Source: Corynebacterium sp. HMSC078H07
GTDB taxonomy: Bacteria > Actinomycetota > Actinomycetes > Mycobacteriales > Mycobacteriaceae
Assembly (NCBI RefSeq): GCF_001812805.1
Contig: NZ_KV810470.1
Location: 102,122 to 166,121 of the forward strand
Reading direction: 5' to 3'
Length of the DNA stretch: 64,000 bases
Positions 7,929 to 17,716 of the stretch are shown one piece after another (the first letter of the stretch is position 1; the number at the start of each line of letters is the position of its first letter). The translations under genes and the position numbers were made by a program. The notes beneath the pieces were generated by a model. The model had not been told where the DNA came from. It did not search any database and worked only from the letters and a program-made list of their open reading frames with translations.

Positions 7929-9194
7929 ATGAATACAGACACCACGAGCAACCAACGCTTTCTATTCGAAAGGCCACCACACACCGTGACTTCCACAGAG
8001 ACTTCTACCGCAACCTCGACCAGTGAGGCGCGTTCCGGCACGAAACCTATTCCAGCCATCCTGGTTTTGGCTGATGGCCGTACCTTCCGCGGCTTCGGCT
8101 TCGGTGCTACCGGCACTACCTTGGGAGAGGCCGTGTTTACCACTGCCATGACCGGCTACCAGGAAACGATGACGGATCCGTCTTACCACCGCCAGATTGT
8201 GGTGACCGCCGCACCGCAGATTGGTAACACCGGTTGGAATGATGAAGACAACGAGTCCCATGACAACCAGATATGGGTCGCTGGCCTCGTGATACGTGAC
8301 CTTTCCCGCCGCGTTTCCAACTGGCGCGCGGAGCGATCCCTGCCGGAGGAAATGGAGAAGCAGGGCATCATCGGCATCGGCGGTATCGATACCCGCACTC
8401 TGGTCCGCCACCTGCGCAATCACGGCTCTATCAAGGCCGGTATCTTCTCCGGTGAAGCAGCAGAGCGGGACGTCGAGGAGCTGCTCGACGAGGTCAAGAA
8501 CCAGGCCTCCATGGCGGGGCTTGACCTCTCCGACGAAGTAACCACCGACAAGCCGTACACGATTGAGGCAGTCGGGGAGAAGCGCTTCACCGTCGTGGCC
8601 TATGACATGGGTATCAAGACCGCGACGCCGAACAACTTTGCGCAGCGCGGTATCGAGACCATCGTGGTACCTGCAAATACCCCGTTCGAGGAGATCAAGC
8701 AGTACAACCCAGATGGCGTCTTCGTTTCCAATGGCCCGGGCGATCCAGCGACCGCAGACGTCATGGTGGGTATCGTCCGCGACATCCTTGCAGCCGAGTA
8801 CCCGTTCTTTGGTATCTGCTTTGGAAACCAGATCCTCGGACGTGCGCTGGGCATGGACACGTACAAGTTGAAGTTTGGCCACCGCGGCATCAATGTACCG
8901 GTGCGCAACCAGCTCACTGGCAAGATCGACATCACCTCCCAGAACCATGGCTTTGCTCTAGCCAGCCCGTCCGGCAAGGAAGACCCCGCCGGCGAGGAGT
9001 TCGATACCGACTTCGGTCCGGCAGTGGTTTCCCACACGTGCCTCAACGACAACACCATCGAAGGCGTTGCCCTCAAGAACGGCATGGCCTACTCCGTGCA
9101 GTATCACCCCGAATCTGCCGCCGGTCCGCACGATGCGAACCCGCTCTTTGACCAGTTCATCGAGCTCATGGCCGAGAAGTCCCCGAACAAGTAA
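7929..9194 (+). CDS. carA: Carbamoyl-phosphate synthase, small (glutaminase) subunit
   Basis: Provides ammonia from glutamine to CarB. The class I amidotransferase nucleophile is in FFGICFGNQILG and the His-Glu pair in YHPESAAGPHD. From the ATG at 7929 the protein is 421 residues, about 20-30 longer than usual, with a Thr/Ser-rich N-terminus; the GTG at 7986 would give 402 residues and may be the real start, since family homology begins only at PAILVLADGRTF. It sits 8 bases after pyrC and 30 before carB. Confidence 0.96.
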   Translation: MNTDTTSNQRFLFERPPHTVTSTETSTATSTSEARSGTKPIPAILVLADGRTFRGFGFGATGTTLGEAVFTTAMTGYQETMTDPSYHRQIVVTAAPQIGNTGWNDEDNESHDNQIWVAGLVIRDLSRRVSNWRAERSLPEEMEKQGIIGIGGIDTRTLVRHLRNHGSIKAGIFSGEAAERDVEELLDEVKNQASMAGLDLSDEVTTDKPYTIEAVGEKRFTVVAYDMGIKTATPNNFAQRGIETIVVPANTPFEEIKQYNPDGVFVSNGPGDPATADVMVGIVRDILAAEYPFFGICFGNQILGRALGMDTYKLKFGHRGINVPVRNQLTGKIDITSQNHGFALASPSGKEDPAGEEFDTDFGPAVVSHTCLNDNTIEGVALKNGMAYSVQYHPESAAGPHDANPLFDQFIELMAEKSPNK

Positions 9195-9224
9195 ACCGCA
9201 ACCAGGAAAAGGAAGAAGAAACTT

Positions 9225-12200
9225 ATGCCAAAGCGCAACGACATCAATCACGTCCTGGTTATCGGCTCCGGTCCGATTGTCATCGGTCAGGCTTGTGAGT
9301 TCGATTACTCCGGTACCCAGGCCTGCCGTGTCCTCAAGGAAGAGGGCCTGCGCGTAACGCTGGTTAACTCCAATCCGGCCACCATCATGACGGACCCCGA
9401 GTTCGCCGACCACACCTATGTCGAGCCCATCGAGCCAGAATTCATTGAAAAGATCCTCCTCAAAGAAAAGGAGGAAGGCCACCCCATCGACGCTGTTCTG
9501 GCAACCTTAGGTGGCCAGACCGCCCTCAACGCCGCGGTCCAGTTGGACCGCCTGGGCATCCTGAAGAAGTACGACATCGAGCTCATCGGTGCCGATATTG
9601 ACGCGATCGAACGCGGTGAGGACCGTCAGAAATTCAAGGACATCGTCGCCTCCATCGGCGGTGAATCCGCTCGTTCCCGCGTATGCCACACGATGGAGGA
9701 GGTCCATGAGACCGTAGCGGAACTCGGACTGCCGGTAGTGGTGCGCCCGTCTTTCACCATGGGTGGCTTGGGTTCCGGTCTTGCTTTCAACGAAGAAGAC
9801 CTCGAGCGCATTGCTGGTGGCGGCTTGGCAGCGTCCCCGGAAGCCAACGTTCTTATCGAAGAGTCCATCCTGGGGTGGAAGGAATTCGAGCTAGAGCTCA
9901 TGCGAGACGGCGACGACAATGTCGTGGTCATCGCTTCCATCGAAAACGTCGACGCGCTTGGCGTTCACACTGGTGACTCCGTGACCGTGGCCCCAGCCCT
10001 GACCTTGACGGACCGCGAGTACCAGAAGATGCGGGACCAGGGTATTGCCATTATCCGCGAGGTTGGCGTTGACACCGGCGGCTGCAACATCCAGTTTGCT
10101 GTGAACCCGGATGACGGCCGCATCATCACCATTGAGATGAACCCACGTGTATCCCGTTCCTCCGCGCTGGCCTCCAAGGCCACCGGTTTCCCCATCGCCA
10201 AGCTGGCCGCCAAGCTGGCCATCGGCTACGCCCTTGATGAGGTTCGCAACGACATTACCGGCGTGACGCCGGCAGCCTTCGAGCCGACGCTGGACTACGT
10301 CATTGTCAAGGCCCCGCGCTTTGCCTTTGAGAAATTCCCGGGTGCTGACGACACCTTGACCACGACAATGAAGTCCGTGGGCGAGGCCATGGGCATTGGC
10401 CGCAACTACATCTCGGGCCTCAACAAGGTCATGCGTTCCCTGGAGGGCAAGCCTGCCGGATTCTGGACCCAGCCGGACGAGTACTTCGCCGGCGAGCGCG
10501 CAACCGATCTTGACGCTGTGCTCAAGGATCTGGAACGCCCGACTGAAGGCCGCATGTACGATATCGAGCTGGCCTTCCGCCTCGGCGCCACCGTGGAACA
10601 GCTGTACGAACACTCGAACGTTGACCCCTGGTTCCTCGCGGAGCTTGAGGCACTTGTTCAGTTCCGCACCGAACTCGTTGAGGCACCGGTGCTCGATGCT
10701 GAGCTCCTGCGCCGCGCTAAGGTCTTCGGCCTGTCTGATGCCCAGATTGCCGCGCTGCGTCCGGAGTTCGCTGGCGAAGACGGCGTACGTTCCCTGCGCT
10801 GGTCCCTGGGTATTCGTCCGGTCTACAAAACGGTCGATACTTGTGCTGGTGAGTTCGAAGCTCAGACCCCGTACCACTACAGCACCTATGAGCTGGATCC
10901 CAACGCCGAGTCCGAGGTCCGCCCGAGCGCGGACGGTTCCAAGGGAAAGGTCATCATCTTGGGCTCTGGCCCAAACCGCATCGGCCAGGGCATCGAGTTT
11001 GACTACTCTTGCGTCCACGCCGCACTGGAGCTCTCCCGTGAGGGCTACGAGACCGTCATGGTCAACTGCAATCCGGAGACGGTTTCTACGGACTATGACA
11101 CCGCCGATCGCCTCTACTTCGAGCCGCTGACCTTCGAGGACGTCATGGAGGTCTACCACGCAGAAGCCCAGTCCGGCGAGGTTGCCGGTGTCATCGTTCA
11201 GCTGGGTGGCCAGACTCCGCTGGGTCTGGCAGAGCGCCTCACCGCTGCCGGTGTCCCGGTCGTCGGTACCTCCGCTGCCGCCATTGACTTGGCAGAAGAC
11301 CGTGGTGAGTTCGGCAAGGTCCTTGCGGAAGCTGAGCTTCCAGCCCCAGCGTTTGGTACCGCAACGTCATTCGACGAGGCACGCCAGGTTGCCGCAGGTA
11401 TCGGCTACCCGGTGTTAGTCCGCCCGTCCTACGTCTTGGGCGGCCGTGGAATGGAGATTGTCTACGATGAGGACTCCCTGCGCGACTACATTGAGCGCGC
11501 AACTGAAATCACCGCGGATCACCCGGTACTGGTGGACCGCTTCCTCGACAACGCTATTGAGATCGACGTCGATGCACTCTGCGATGGCGAGGAAGTCTAC
11601 CTTGGCGGCGTGATGGAGCACATTGAGGAAGCCGGTATTCACTCCGGTGACTCGTCGTGTGCACTCCCGCCGATGACGCTCGGCCCGCAGGATATTGACA
11701 AGGTGCGTGAGTCCACGCGCCGCCTTGCTCACGGAATCGGCGTCAAGGGCCTCATGAACGTTCAGTACGCACTGAAGGACGACACCCTCTACGTCATCGA
11801 AGCCAACCCGCGTGCTTCTCGCACGGTGCCGTTCGTGTCTAAGGCTACGGGCGTACCGCTGGCCAAGGCCGCTGCACGCGTCATGCTTGGTGATTCCATT
11901 GCACAGCTGCGGGAGGACGGCATTATCCCGACTAATTACGACGGCGGCTCCCTTCCGCTCGAGCACCCGATCGCGGTAAAGGAAGCGGTTCTACCGTTCA
12001 ACCGTTTCCGTCGTCCAGACGGCCGTTTGCTGGATACTTTGCTGTCGCCTGAGATGAAGTCCACTGGTGAGGTCATGGGTCTGGCCGATAACTTCGGCGC
12101 TGCCTACGCCAAGGGCGAGATGGCCGCGTTCGGTGAACTGCCGACCGAAGGAACCGTCTTCGTGTCTGTGGCTAACCGCGATAAGCGCACACTGATTTTC

Positions 12201-12566
12201 CCGATTCAACGCTTGGCCTACATGGGCTACACTATCGTCGCTACTGACGGTACGGCGCAGATGCTGCGCCGCAATGGTGTGGAGTGCGAGGTAGCTACCA
12301 AGGTGTCTGAGGCTGGGGACGGCCAGGAGTCCATCGTTGATGCCATCCTTGGCGGCAAAGTTGATCTCATCCTTAACACGCCAGCTGGCTCCGCCGGCGC
12401 TCGCCACGATGGCTACGACATTCGTGCCGCTGCAGTGTCTGTCGGCGTGCCGCTCGTGACCACTGTTCAGGGCGTGACCGCAGCAGTGCAGGGCATCGAG
12501 GCCCTGCGTCGAGGCGACCTGAAGGTTCGCGCACTCCAGGAGCTTGAGCATGCCCCAGCCAACTAA
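9225..12566 (+). CDS. carB: Carbamoyl-phosphate synthase, large subunit
   Basis: 1113 residues, full length. It makes carbamoyl phosphate from bicarbonate, ammonia and two ATP for both pyrimidines and arginine. Two homologous ATP-grasp halves are seen: the first begins at [20 protein letters not shown] and the second at [19 protein letters not shown], near residue 575. The C-terminal MGS-like allosteric domain includes [18 protein letters not shown]. The gene overlaps pyrF by 17 bases. No separate arginine-specific carAB is in this window. Confidence 0.98.
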   Translation: MPKRNDINHVLVIGSGPIVIGQACEFDYSGTQACRVLKEEGLRVTLVNSNPATIMTDPEFADHTYVEPIEPEFIEKILLKEKEEGHPIDAVLATLGGQTALNAAVQLDRLGILKKYDIELIGADIDAIERGEDRQKFKDIVASIGGESARSRVCHTMEEVHETVAELGLPVVVRPSFTMGGLGSGLAFNEEDLERIAGGGLAASPEANVLIEESILGWKEFELELMRDGDDNVVVIASIENVDALGVHTGDSVTVAPALTLTDREYQKMRDQGIAIIREVGVDTGGCNIQFAVNPDDGRIITIEMNPRVSRSSALASKATGFPIAKLAAKLAIGYALDEVRNDITGVTPAAFEPTLDYVIVKAPRFAFEKFPGADDTLTTTMKSVGEAMGIGRNYISGLNKVMRSLEGKPAGFWTQPDEYFAGERATDLDAVLKDLERPTEGRMYDIELAFRLGATVEQLYEHSNVDPWFLAELEALVQFRTELVEAPVLDAELLRRAKVFGLSDAQIAALRPEFAGEDGVRSLRWSLGIRPVYKTVDTCAGEFEAQTPYHYSTYELDPNAESEVRPSADGSKGKVIILGSGPNRIGQGIEFDYSCVHAALELSREGYETVMVNCNPETVSTDYDTADRLYFEPLTFEDVMEVYHAEAQSGEVAGVIVQLGGQTPLGLAERLTAAGVPVVGTSAAAIDLAEDRGEFGKVLAEAELPAPAFGTATSFDEARQVAAGIGYPVLVRPSYVLGGRGMEIVYDEDSLRDYIERATEITADHPVLVDRFLDNAIEIDVDALCDGEEVYLGGVMEHIEEAGIHSGDSSCALPPMTLGPQDIDKVRESTRRLAHGIGVKGLMNVQYALKDDTLYVIEANPRASRTVPFVSKATGVPLAKAAARVMLGDSIAQLREDGIIPTNYDGGSLPLEHPIAVKEAVLPFNRFRRPDGRLLDTLLSPEMKSTGEVMGLADNFGAAYAKGEMAAFGELPTEGTVFVSVANRDKRTLIFPIQRLAYMGYTIVATDGTAQMLRRNGVECEVATKVSEAGDGQESIVDAILGGKVDLILNTPAGSAGARHDGYDIRAAAVSVGVPLVTTVQGVTAAVQGIEALRRGDLKVRALQELEHAPAN

Positions 12567-13410
12567 ATCTACGGTGACCTTCGGCGAGAAAGCCGTTGCC
12601 GCTGGCCGCGAGCGTGGACGGCTGTGCGTCGGCATTGACCCGCACCCGCACCTGCTTGAGGCCTGGGGACTGTCTGCTGACGTTGACGGTCTTCGTACCT
12701 TCACCATGACCTGTGTGGAAGCCTTCGTGGATACCGCTGCCATGGTCAAGCCGCAGGTAGCTTTCTTCGAGCGCTGTGGCTCCCAGGGCTTCGCGGTGCT
12801 GGAGGAAGCTTTGGCTGCTTTGCGTGAGGGCGGTTGCCTCAGCCTGGCCGATGCCAAGCGTGGCGATATCGGCTCCACTATGGCTGGTTATGCCGAAGCG
12901 TGGCTGGGGGAGGACTCCCCGTTGCGTGCAGATGCGGTGACCGTCTCCCCGTACCTCGGCGTCGGTGCACTCAGCCCGGTCTTTGATGTGGCCGAGTATT
13001 CGGGTCGGGGAGTGTTTGTCCTAGCGGCAACGTCCAACCCAGAAGCGAAGGCCCTGCAATCGTTGAGCGTCGAAGGCCGTAGTGTAGCCCAGCGCGTCGT
13101 TGATGAGCTGGCAGAACGCAACGCAGCGGTGGCCACTCAAGGCGACGGTAATGAGCCGAGCGTCGGTGCTCTGGGCGTCGTTGTAGGAGCAACGCTCGAC
13201 ACTCCGCCAGAGTTAGACCAATTGAACGGTCCGGTTCTTTTGCCGGGCGTGGGTGCTCAGGGAGCTACGCCTGCAGATGTTCGAGCGCTGACCAAGGCAG
13301 CGCCGGAGTTAGGCTTTGCCAACGTGTCACGCGCAATTCTTTCGTGCGGCCCGAAGGTCGATGACCTGCGGAAAGCGGTAATAGAGACGGCGGCAGAGTT
13401 CCGAGATTAA
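12550..13410 (+). CDS. pyrF: Orotidine-5'-phosphate decarboxylase (actinobacterial type)
   Basis: 286 residues from the ATG at 12550, inside the end of carB; a TTG at 12544 is an alternative. It decarboxylates OMP to UMP, the last step of the pathway. The catalytic Asp-Lys motif is [12 protein letters not shown]; phosphate binding residues lie in [15 protein letters not shown] near the C-terminus. Its length and the motif context place it in the longer subfamily 2. It is the last gene of the operon; pyrD and pyrE are not in this window. Confidence 0.96.
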   Translation: MPQPTKSTVTFGEKAVAAGRERGRLCVGIDPHPHLLEAWGLSADVDGLRTFTMTCVEAFVDTAAMVKPQVAFFERCGSQGFAVLEEALAALREGGCLSLADAKRGDIGSTMAGYAEAWLGEDSPLRADAVTVSPYLGVGALSPVFDVAEYSGRGVFVLAATSNPEAKALQSLSVEGRSVAQRVVDELAERNAAVATQGDGNEPSVGALGVVVGATLDTPPELDQLNGPVLLPGVGAQGATPADVRALTKAAPELGFANVSRAILSCGPKVDDLRKAVIETAAEFRD

Positions 13411-13413
13411 GTT

Positions 13414-13458
13414 AACGGCGTGCCCAATTAACGAGCGCGCCGTTTACCTGGTATTTTG
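13414..13458 (+). terminator. Weak stem-loop after pyrF
   Basis: AACGGCG (13414-13420) can pair with CGCCGTT (13438-13444) around a 17-base loop, followed by a T-rich stretch containing ATTTTGTTT. The long loop makes this a modest candidate for the end of the pyr transcript. Confidence 0.35.
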
Positions 13459-13532
13459 TTTAAGGCATGTGCGTTGACGTGCAGGAACCTTTAAAAGAAG
13501 GGGACCGGGTTACGTCATCGCGTACAGACCAG

Positions 13533-13541
13533 TGCTAGGAT
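13533..13541 (+). promoter_or_regulatory. Putative extended -10 promoter of mihF
   Basis: TGC-TAGGAT at 13533-13541 fits an extended -10 element; no convincing -35 hexamer is seen 17 bases upstream. Transcription would start around 13548 and leave a leader of about 120 nucleotides. Confidence 0.4.
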
Positions 13542-13543
13542 TG

Positions 13544-13619
13544 CCAGAAGTCGGTTCGTGGAGGTAGCAAAAGCTATCTCCCGCTGGGGAAATCATGCCC
13601 CTGAGGACCGAGATTCTGG
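13544..13619 (+). ncRNA. Candidate three-way-junction RNA element in the mihF leader
   Basis: The outer strands pair as CCAGAA (13544-13549) with TTCTGG (13614-13619) and TCGGT (13551-13555) with ACCGA (13607-13611). Inside, a 9-bp stem GGAGGTAGC/GCTATCTCC (13560-13568 with 13573-13581) is closed by an AAAA loop, and a second stem GGGG/CCCC (13586-13589 with 13598-13601) has an 8-base loop. Together they make a compact three-way junction 50 bases upstream of the GTG of mihF. If the TSS is near 13548 the outermost 5' strand would be partly lost, so the promoter or the outer helix is misplaced. It could be a leader regulator; I do not recognise a known riboswitch class. Confidence 0.4.
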
Positions 13620-13669
13620 TGCCAGCCATCAGACGAAAATGTTCACACTAATGAAATCGGAGGAAACCC

Positions 13670-13990
13670 GTGGCCCTTCCCAAGTTGACTGATGAGCAGC
13701 GCAAGGAAGCTCTCGCAAAGGCCGCTGAGGCCCGCAAGGCTCGTGCTGAGCTCAAGGCTGCGCTGAAGCGCGGCGAGACCAACCTGCAGGACGTTCTGGA
13801 GAAGGCTGAGACCGATGAGATCATCGGCAAGACCAAGGTCTCCGCTCTCCTCGAGGCCCTGCCGAAGGTGGGCAAGGTCAAGGCTAAGGAAATCATGGAG
13901 GACCTGGAGATTGCTCAGACCCGCCGCCTGCGTGGTCTGGGTGACCGTCAGCGTCGCGCCCTGCTCGAGCGTTTCGGCTACAGCGAGTAA
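13670..13990 (+). CDS. mihF: Actinobacterial integration host factor (MIHF type)
   Basis: 106 residues from a GTG with GGAGG seven bases upstream. This small basic protein binds DNA non-specifically, compacts the nucleoid and supports phage integration in mycobacteria. The conserved part is the H2TH-like helix block [20 protein letters not shown] followed by the basic [18 protein letters not shown]. Codon use is strongly biased (GAG, AAG, CTG), as expected for an abundant protein. It is 8 bases from gmk and likely co-transcribed. Confidence 0.96.
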   Translation: MALPKLTDEQRKEALAKAAEARKARAELKAALKRGETNLQDVLEKAETDEIIGKTKVSALLEALPKVGKVKAKEIMEDLEIAQTRRLRGLGDRQRRALLERFGYSE

Positions 13991-13998
13991 ATAGCGCA

Positions 13999-14568
13999 AT
14001 GGCTGACGAAACTGCACGCGGACGCCTGGTTGTACTGGCCGGGCCGTCTGCAGTGGGTAAGTCCACTGTGGTTTCGCGCCTGCGCGACGATGTCGACAAC
14101 CTCTACTTCAGCGTCTCTATGACGACGCGCCAACCCCGTCCTGGCGAGACCGACGGGGTTGACTATTTCTTCGTCACCCCGGAGGACTTCCAGGAACGTA
14201 TCGACGCCGGAGACATGCTCGAATGGGCAGAAATCCACGGCGGCTTGCAGCGTTCCGGCACGCCGGCACAGCCGGTCCAGGAAGCTTTGCAGGCTGGCCG
14301 TCCGGTGTTGGTGGAGGTTGATCTTGCAGGCGCCCGCAACGTCAAGGCGGCGATGCCGGAGGCAGAAACCGTGTTTCTTGCCCCACCCTCATGGGATGTT
14401 CTCGTTGAGCGCCTGACCGGGCGGGGAACGGAACCCCAGGATGTCATCGACCGCAGACTGCAGACTGCAGAGACGGAGCTTGCCGCGCAAAAGGAGTTCG
14501 ACCACGTCGTAGTTAACAATGAACTCGATGAGGCCGTAACTGCTATTAGTGCTATCCTGCGTGGATAG
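13999..14568 (+). CDS. gmk: Guanylate kinase
   Basis: 189 residues. It phosphorylates GMP/dGMP to the diphosphate. The P-loop GPSAVGKST is at about residues 13-21, and the GMP-binding block [20 protein letters not shown] at about 38-57. The mihF-gmk-rpoZ order is conserved in actinobacteria. The ATG at 13999 lies 8 bases after mihF. Confidence 0.97.
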   Translation: MADETARGRLVVLAGPSAVGKSTVVSRLRDDVDNLYFSVSMTTRQPRPGETDGVDYFFVTPEDFQERIDAGDMLEWAEIHGGLQRSGTPAQPVQEALQAGRPVLVEVDLAGARNVKAAMPEAETVFLAPPSWDVLVERLTGRGTEPQDVIDRRLQTAETELAAQKEFDHVVVNNELDEAVTAISAILRG

Positions 14569-14600
14569 ACCAAGATTTTGACCATCTACCAACAGTAAAG

Positions 14601-14909
14601 GTGCATGTGACCAACGTGACCACACCTGCTAATTCTGAGGCCGTAAAGCCTGAGCCAGTTTTCGATCCGCCAACGGGTATTACTGACCCGCCGATTGATG
14701 AGCTGCTGGATAAGGTCTCTTCCAAGTACGCACTGGTGATCTTCGCCGCGAAGCGAGCGCGTCAGATTAACAGCTACTACCAGGAACAAGACGAAGGCGT
14801 CTTCGAGTTCGTTGGACCGCTGGTGACCCCGGAGCCGGGTGAGAAGCCGCTGTCCATCGCCCTGCGTGAGATCGAGGCCGGTCTCCTCGACCACGAGGAA
14901 GGCAACTAG
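14601..14909 (+). CDS. rpoZ: DNA-directed RNA polymerase omega subunit
   Basis: 102 residues, GTG start (a second GTG six bases on is possible). Omega helps beta-prime folding and polymerase assembly. The core motif is [20 protein letters not shown] followed by [11 protein letters not shown], the conserved omega signature. The C-terminus [13 protein letters not shown] is the usual actinobacterial tail. It lies 32 bases after gmk. Confidence 0.97.
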   Translation: MHVTNVTTPANSEAVKPEPVFDPPTGITDPPIDELLDKVSSKYALVIFAAKRARQINSYYQEQDEGVFEFVGPLVTPEPGEKPLSIALREIEAGLLDHEEGN

Positions 14910-15015
14910 GCTCTACGCGGGTTAACGCGTCGACTGACTGTGTCTCGTGGCTTCTTGGCCTGCCGGGCCGGGGGATTCACCGCCGGGCGATTGAACACAG
15001 TGAGTTGTCTTCGAT

Positions 15016-15056
15016 ACCCACCCATGCATCTTGAAGGAAGCATGGGTGGGTTTCCT
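15016..15056 (+). terminator. Rho-independent-like terminator after rpoZ
   Basis: A perfect 12-bp inverted repeat, ACCCACCCATGC (15016-15027) and GCATGGGTGGGT (15040-15051), with a 12-base loop and a short T-rich tail. It would end the mihF-gmk-rpoZ transcript before coaBC. Confidence 0.65.
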
Positions 15057-15106
15057 GCGTCTTGGGTAACATCGTCCGGGTGAAGGACGTACAGGAAACC
15101 CCAGAC

Positions 15107-16348
15107 ATGACCAGTGCCCACCGTCGCATCCTTGTCGGTGTCGCCGGCGGCATCGCCGCATACAAAGCCTGCCACCTCATTCGTGACTTCAAAGAGCAAG
15201 GCGATGATGTTCGCGTCATACCTACTGAATCTGCCCTGAATTTTGTCGGCGCGGCCACCTTCGAGGCTCTATCAGGCAACCCGGTCTCGACTTCTGTGTT
15301 TGATGCGGTGGATGAAGTTCAGCATGTGGCTTTGGGCCAGCAAGCAGATGCCGTCGTTATCGCGCCAGCAACGGCGGATCTCATTGCACGGCTAGCCTGT
15401 GGCCGTGCGGATGATTTGCTCACTGCATCCGTACTCGTGGCGACATGCCCGGTCATCGTAGTTCCCGCGATGCATACTGAGATGTGGCTGAATCCGGCAA
15501 CACAAGACAACGTGGCAACGCTGCGCCGCCGTGGGATTACCGTTATGGAACCCGCACACGGACGTCTTACTGGTAAGGACACTGGTGCTGGACGGCTGCC
15601 GGAGCCGAACCAGATCGCCGAATTTGCACGTACCGTCATGGACGGCCATCAGGTTCCTTTCGACTGGCAAGGCCGCAAGGTTGTCGTTTCCGCCGGTGGC
15701 ACCCAGGAGAATCTGGATCCAGTACGGTTCCTTGGTAACCGTTCATCGGGCCGCCAAGGTTTTGCATTAGCGGAGATTGCCGCACAGCGCGGGGCTGATG
15801 TCACAATCGTTGCGGGAGCTACTGAGGATCTTCCTGTTCCCTCCGGTGCCGACGTAGTACGCGTGACCTCAACACGCGATATGGAGGCTGCCATGAACGA
15901 GCATTCCGCAGATGCCGATATCGTCATTATGGCCGCCGCGGTAGCGGACTATCGCCCAGCACACGTGGCCGATTCCAAGATGAAAAAAGGCGCTGCTGAC
16001 GAGGATTTAGCGCGACTCGAGCTCGTGGAGAACCCGGATATCCTCAAAGGCCTCGTGAAGCGACGCGACGGTGGAGAACTCAACAAAGACGCCGTCATTG
16101 TAGGCTTCGCTGCCGAAACCGGCGATGACAACACAAGCGTTCTTGAGTACGCCCAGCAGAAGTTTCACCGGAAGGGCTGCGATGTCCTTATGGCCAATGA
16201 AGTGGGCGAAGGCAAGGTCTTTGGACAACCCACTAGCGCGGGGTGGATCTTTCGGCGCAATGCTGAGCCGGTAGTGGTGGAGCACGGCAGCAAACAAGTA
16301 GTGGCGGCGCAGATTCTTGATGCAGTGAATGAAATACTTCCGGTGTAG
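15107..16348 (+). CDS. coaBC: Bifunctional phosphopantothenoylcysteine decarboxylase/synthase
   Basis: 413 residues from the ATG at 15107, preceded by AGGAAA; a longer frame to 15062 would add 15 residues without homology and run into the terminator. CoaB joins cysteine to phosphopantothenate and CoaC decarboxylates the product on the way to coenzyme A. The N-terminal flavoprotein half starts with ILVGVAGGIAAYKACHLIR and has the PAMHTEMW loop; the synthase half starts at VVVSAGGTQENLDPVRFLGN. Confidence 0.95.
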   Translation: MTSAHRRILVGVAGGIAAYKACHLIRDFKEQGDDVRVIPTESALNFVGAATFEALSGNPVSTSVFDAVDEVQHVALGQQADAVVIAPATADLIARLACGRADDLLTASVLVATCPVIVVPAMHTEMWLNPATQDNVATLRRRGITVMEPAHGRLTGKDTGAGRLPEPNQIAEFARTVMDGHQVPFDWQGRKVVVSAGGTQENLDPVRFLGNRSSGRQGFALAEIAAQRGADVTIVAGATEDLPVPSGADVVRVTSTRDMEAAMNEHSADADIVIMAAAVADYRPAHVADSKMKKGAADEDLARLELVENPDILKGLVKRRDGGELNKDAVIVGFAAETGDDNTSVLEYAQQKFHRKGCDVLMANEVGEGKVFGQPTSAGWIFRRNAEPVVVEHGSKQVVAAQILDAVNEILPV

Positions 16349-16357
16349 CGGTCATTC

Positions 16358-16386
16358 TTGCAGCTGTAGACCGCTTGGTCTACGAT
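16358..16386 (+). promoter_or_regulatory. metK promoter with McbR-type operator
   Basis: TTGCAG (16358-16363) and TACGAT (16381-16386) are 17 bases apart. Overlapping the spacer and the first bases of the -10 is TAGAC-N6-GTCTA (16367-16382), identical to the motif described for McbR, the methionine/cysteine regulator of C. glutamicum, within a 7-bp perfect palindrome GTAGACC/GGTCTAC (16366-16383). Its place on the -10 fits repression by steric hindrance. TSS would be near 16393. Confidence 0.75.
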
Positions 16387-16481
16387 GGGCTGGTGTCAAC
16401 GCGCCGCTACTTCACGCTGGGATCTACGTACCAGCCTCTCAACCCATCCCACGGCGCGCGGAACTAGCTTAAGGACAATGT

Positions 16482-17705
16482 GTGACTGAATCAGCTACCC
16501 AGGCAGTACGCCTCTTCACCAGCGAATCCGTGACAGAAGGTCATCCGGATAAGATTTGTGATGCGATCTCGGACGCCATTCTTGACGCCCTACTGGAGGT
16601 CGACCCCGATGCCCACGTCGCCGTCGAAACGATGGTGACCACGGGCCAGGTCCATGTCGTGGGCGAGGTCCGCACCTCCGGCTATGTCGAAATCCCACAG
16701 ATTGTTCGCAAGACTCTCGTGGACATCGGATTCACCTCGTCTGATGTGGGCTTCGATGGCCGTACCTGCGGCGTCAACGTCGCCATCGGTGAGCAGTCTC
16801 AGGAGATCGGCGCCGGTGTGGATGCCTCCACCGAAGTTCGTTCCGGTGACTATGAGGATGATGACCAGTACGGTGCCGGCGATCAAGGCCTCATGTTCGG
16901 CTATGCCACTAACGAGACGCCTGAGTTTATGCCGCTGCCGATTTCCACGGCTCACCGCCTATCCCGCCGTCTGACCCAGGTGCGTAAGGAAGGAATTATT
17001 CCCTCCCTGCGTCCCGATGGTAAAACTCAGGTAACCTTTGCCTACGACGAGGACGATGTACCGACCCGTCTGGAAACCATTGTGATCTCTACCCAACACG
17101 ATCCGGACGTTACGCAGGAATGGCTCACTGAACAACTGCGTACGCACGTGGTGGAATGGGTTATCGATGATGCCGAGTTGGGCAAGTACTACACCGATGA
17201 CACCGAACTGCTCATCAACCCGTCTGGTTCCTTCATCTTGGGTGGGCCCATGGGTGATGCCGGTCTGACCGGCCGCAAGATTATCGTCGATACCTATGGC
17301 GGCATGGCCCGCCACGGCGGCGGCGCGTTCTCCGGCAAGGACCCAAGCAAGGTGGACCGTTCTGCTGCCTACGCAATGCGCTGGGTGGCTAAGAACATCG
17401 TGGCTGCCGGTCTTGCTGACCGCGCCGAAGTTCAGGTGGCCTATGCCATCGGTCGTGCGAAGCCGGTAGGCCTGTACGTCGAGGCTTTTGGCACTGCTAA
17501 GAACGGGTTGACCGACGGAGCCATCCAGGCCGCTGTCAACAAGGTCTTTGACCTTCGACCGGCTGTCATCATCCGCGATTTGGACCTGCTGCGCCCGCTC
17601 TACAGTGCGACTGCCGCCTACGGCCACTTCGGCCGAACCGACGTCGACCTCCCGTGGGAGGACACCTCCCGCGCTGAAGAACTACGCCGCGCTGCCGGCC
17701 TGTAG
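16482..17705 (+). CDS. metK: S-adenosylmethionine synthetase
   Basis: 407 residues, GTG start with AAGGA six bases upstream. It makes SAM from methionine and ATP. The motifs [12 protein letters not shown] near residue 20, the [12 protein letters not shown] signature near residue 129 and the P-loop-like [16 protein letters not shown] near 283 are all intact. It is transcribed from its own promoter, with a putative McbR operator, and followed 11 bases later by priA. In mycobacteria and corynebacteria SAM also feeds the methionine cycle controlled by the same regulator. Confidence 0.98.
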   Translation: MTESATQAVRLFTSESVTEGHPDKICDAISDAILDALLEVDPDAHVAVETMVTTGQVHVVGEVRTSGYVEIPQIVRKTLVDIGFTSSDVGFDGRTCGVNVAIGEQSQEIGAGVDASTEVRSGDYEDDDQYGAGDQGLMFGYATNETPEFMPLPISTAHRLSRRLTQVRKEGIIPSLRPDGKTQVTFAYDEDDVPTRLETIVISTQHDPDVTQEWLTEQLRTHVVEWVIDDAELGKYYTDDTELLINPSGSFILGGPMGDAGLTGRKIIVDTYGGMARHGGGAFSGKDPSKVDRSAAYAMRWVAKNIVAAGLADRAEVQVAYAIGRAKPVGLYVEAFGTAKNGLTDGAIQAAVNKVFDLRPAVIIRDLDLLRPLYSATAAYGHFGRTDVDLPWEDTSRAEELRRAAGL

Positions 17706-17716
17706 AATCGGGCACC

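Noticed and set aside
7929-7985. Thr/Ser-rich N-terminal extension of CarA as a separate domain or signal
   Set aside because: No hydrophobic segment; more likely a mis-assigned start, with GTG 7986 as the alternative.
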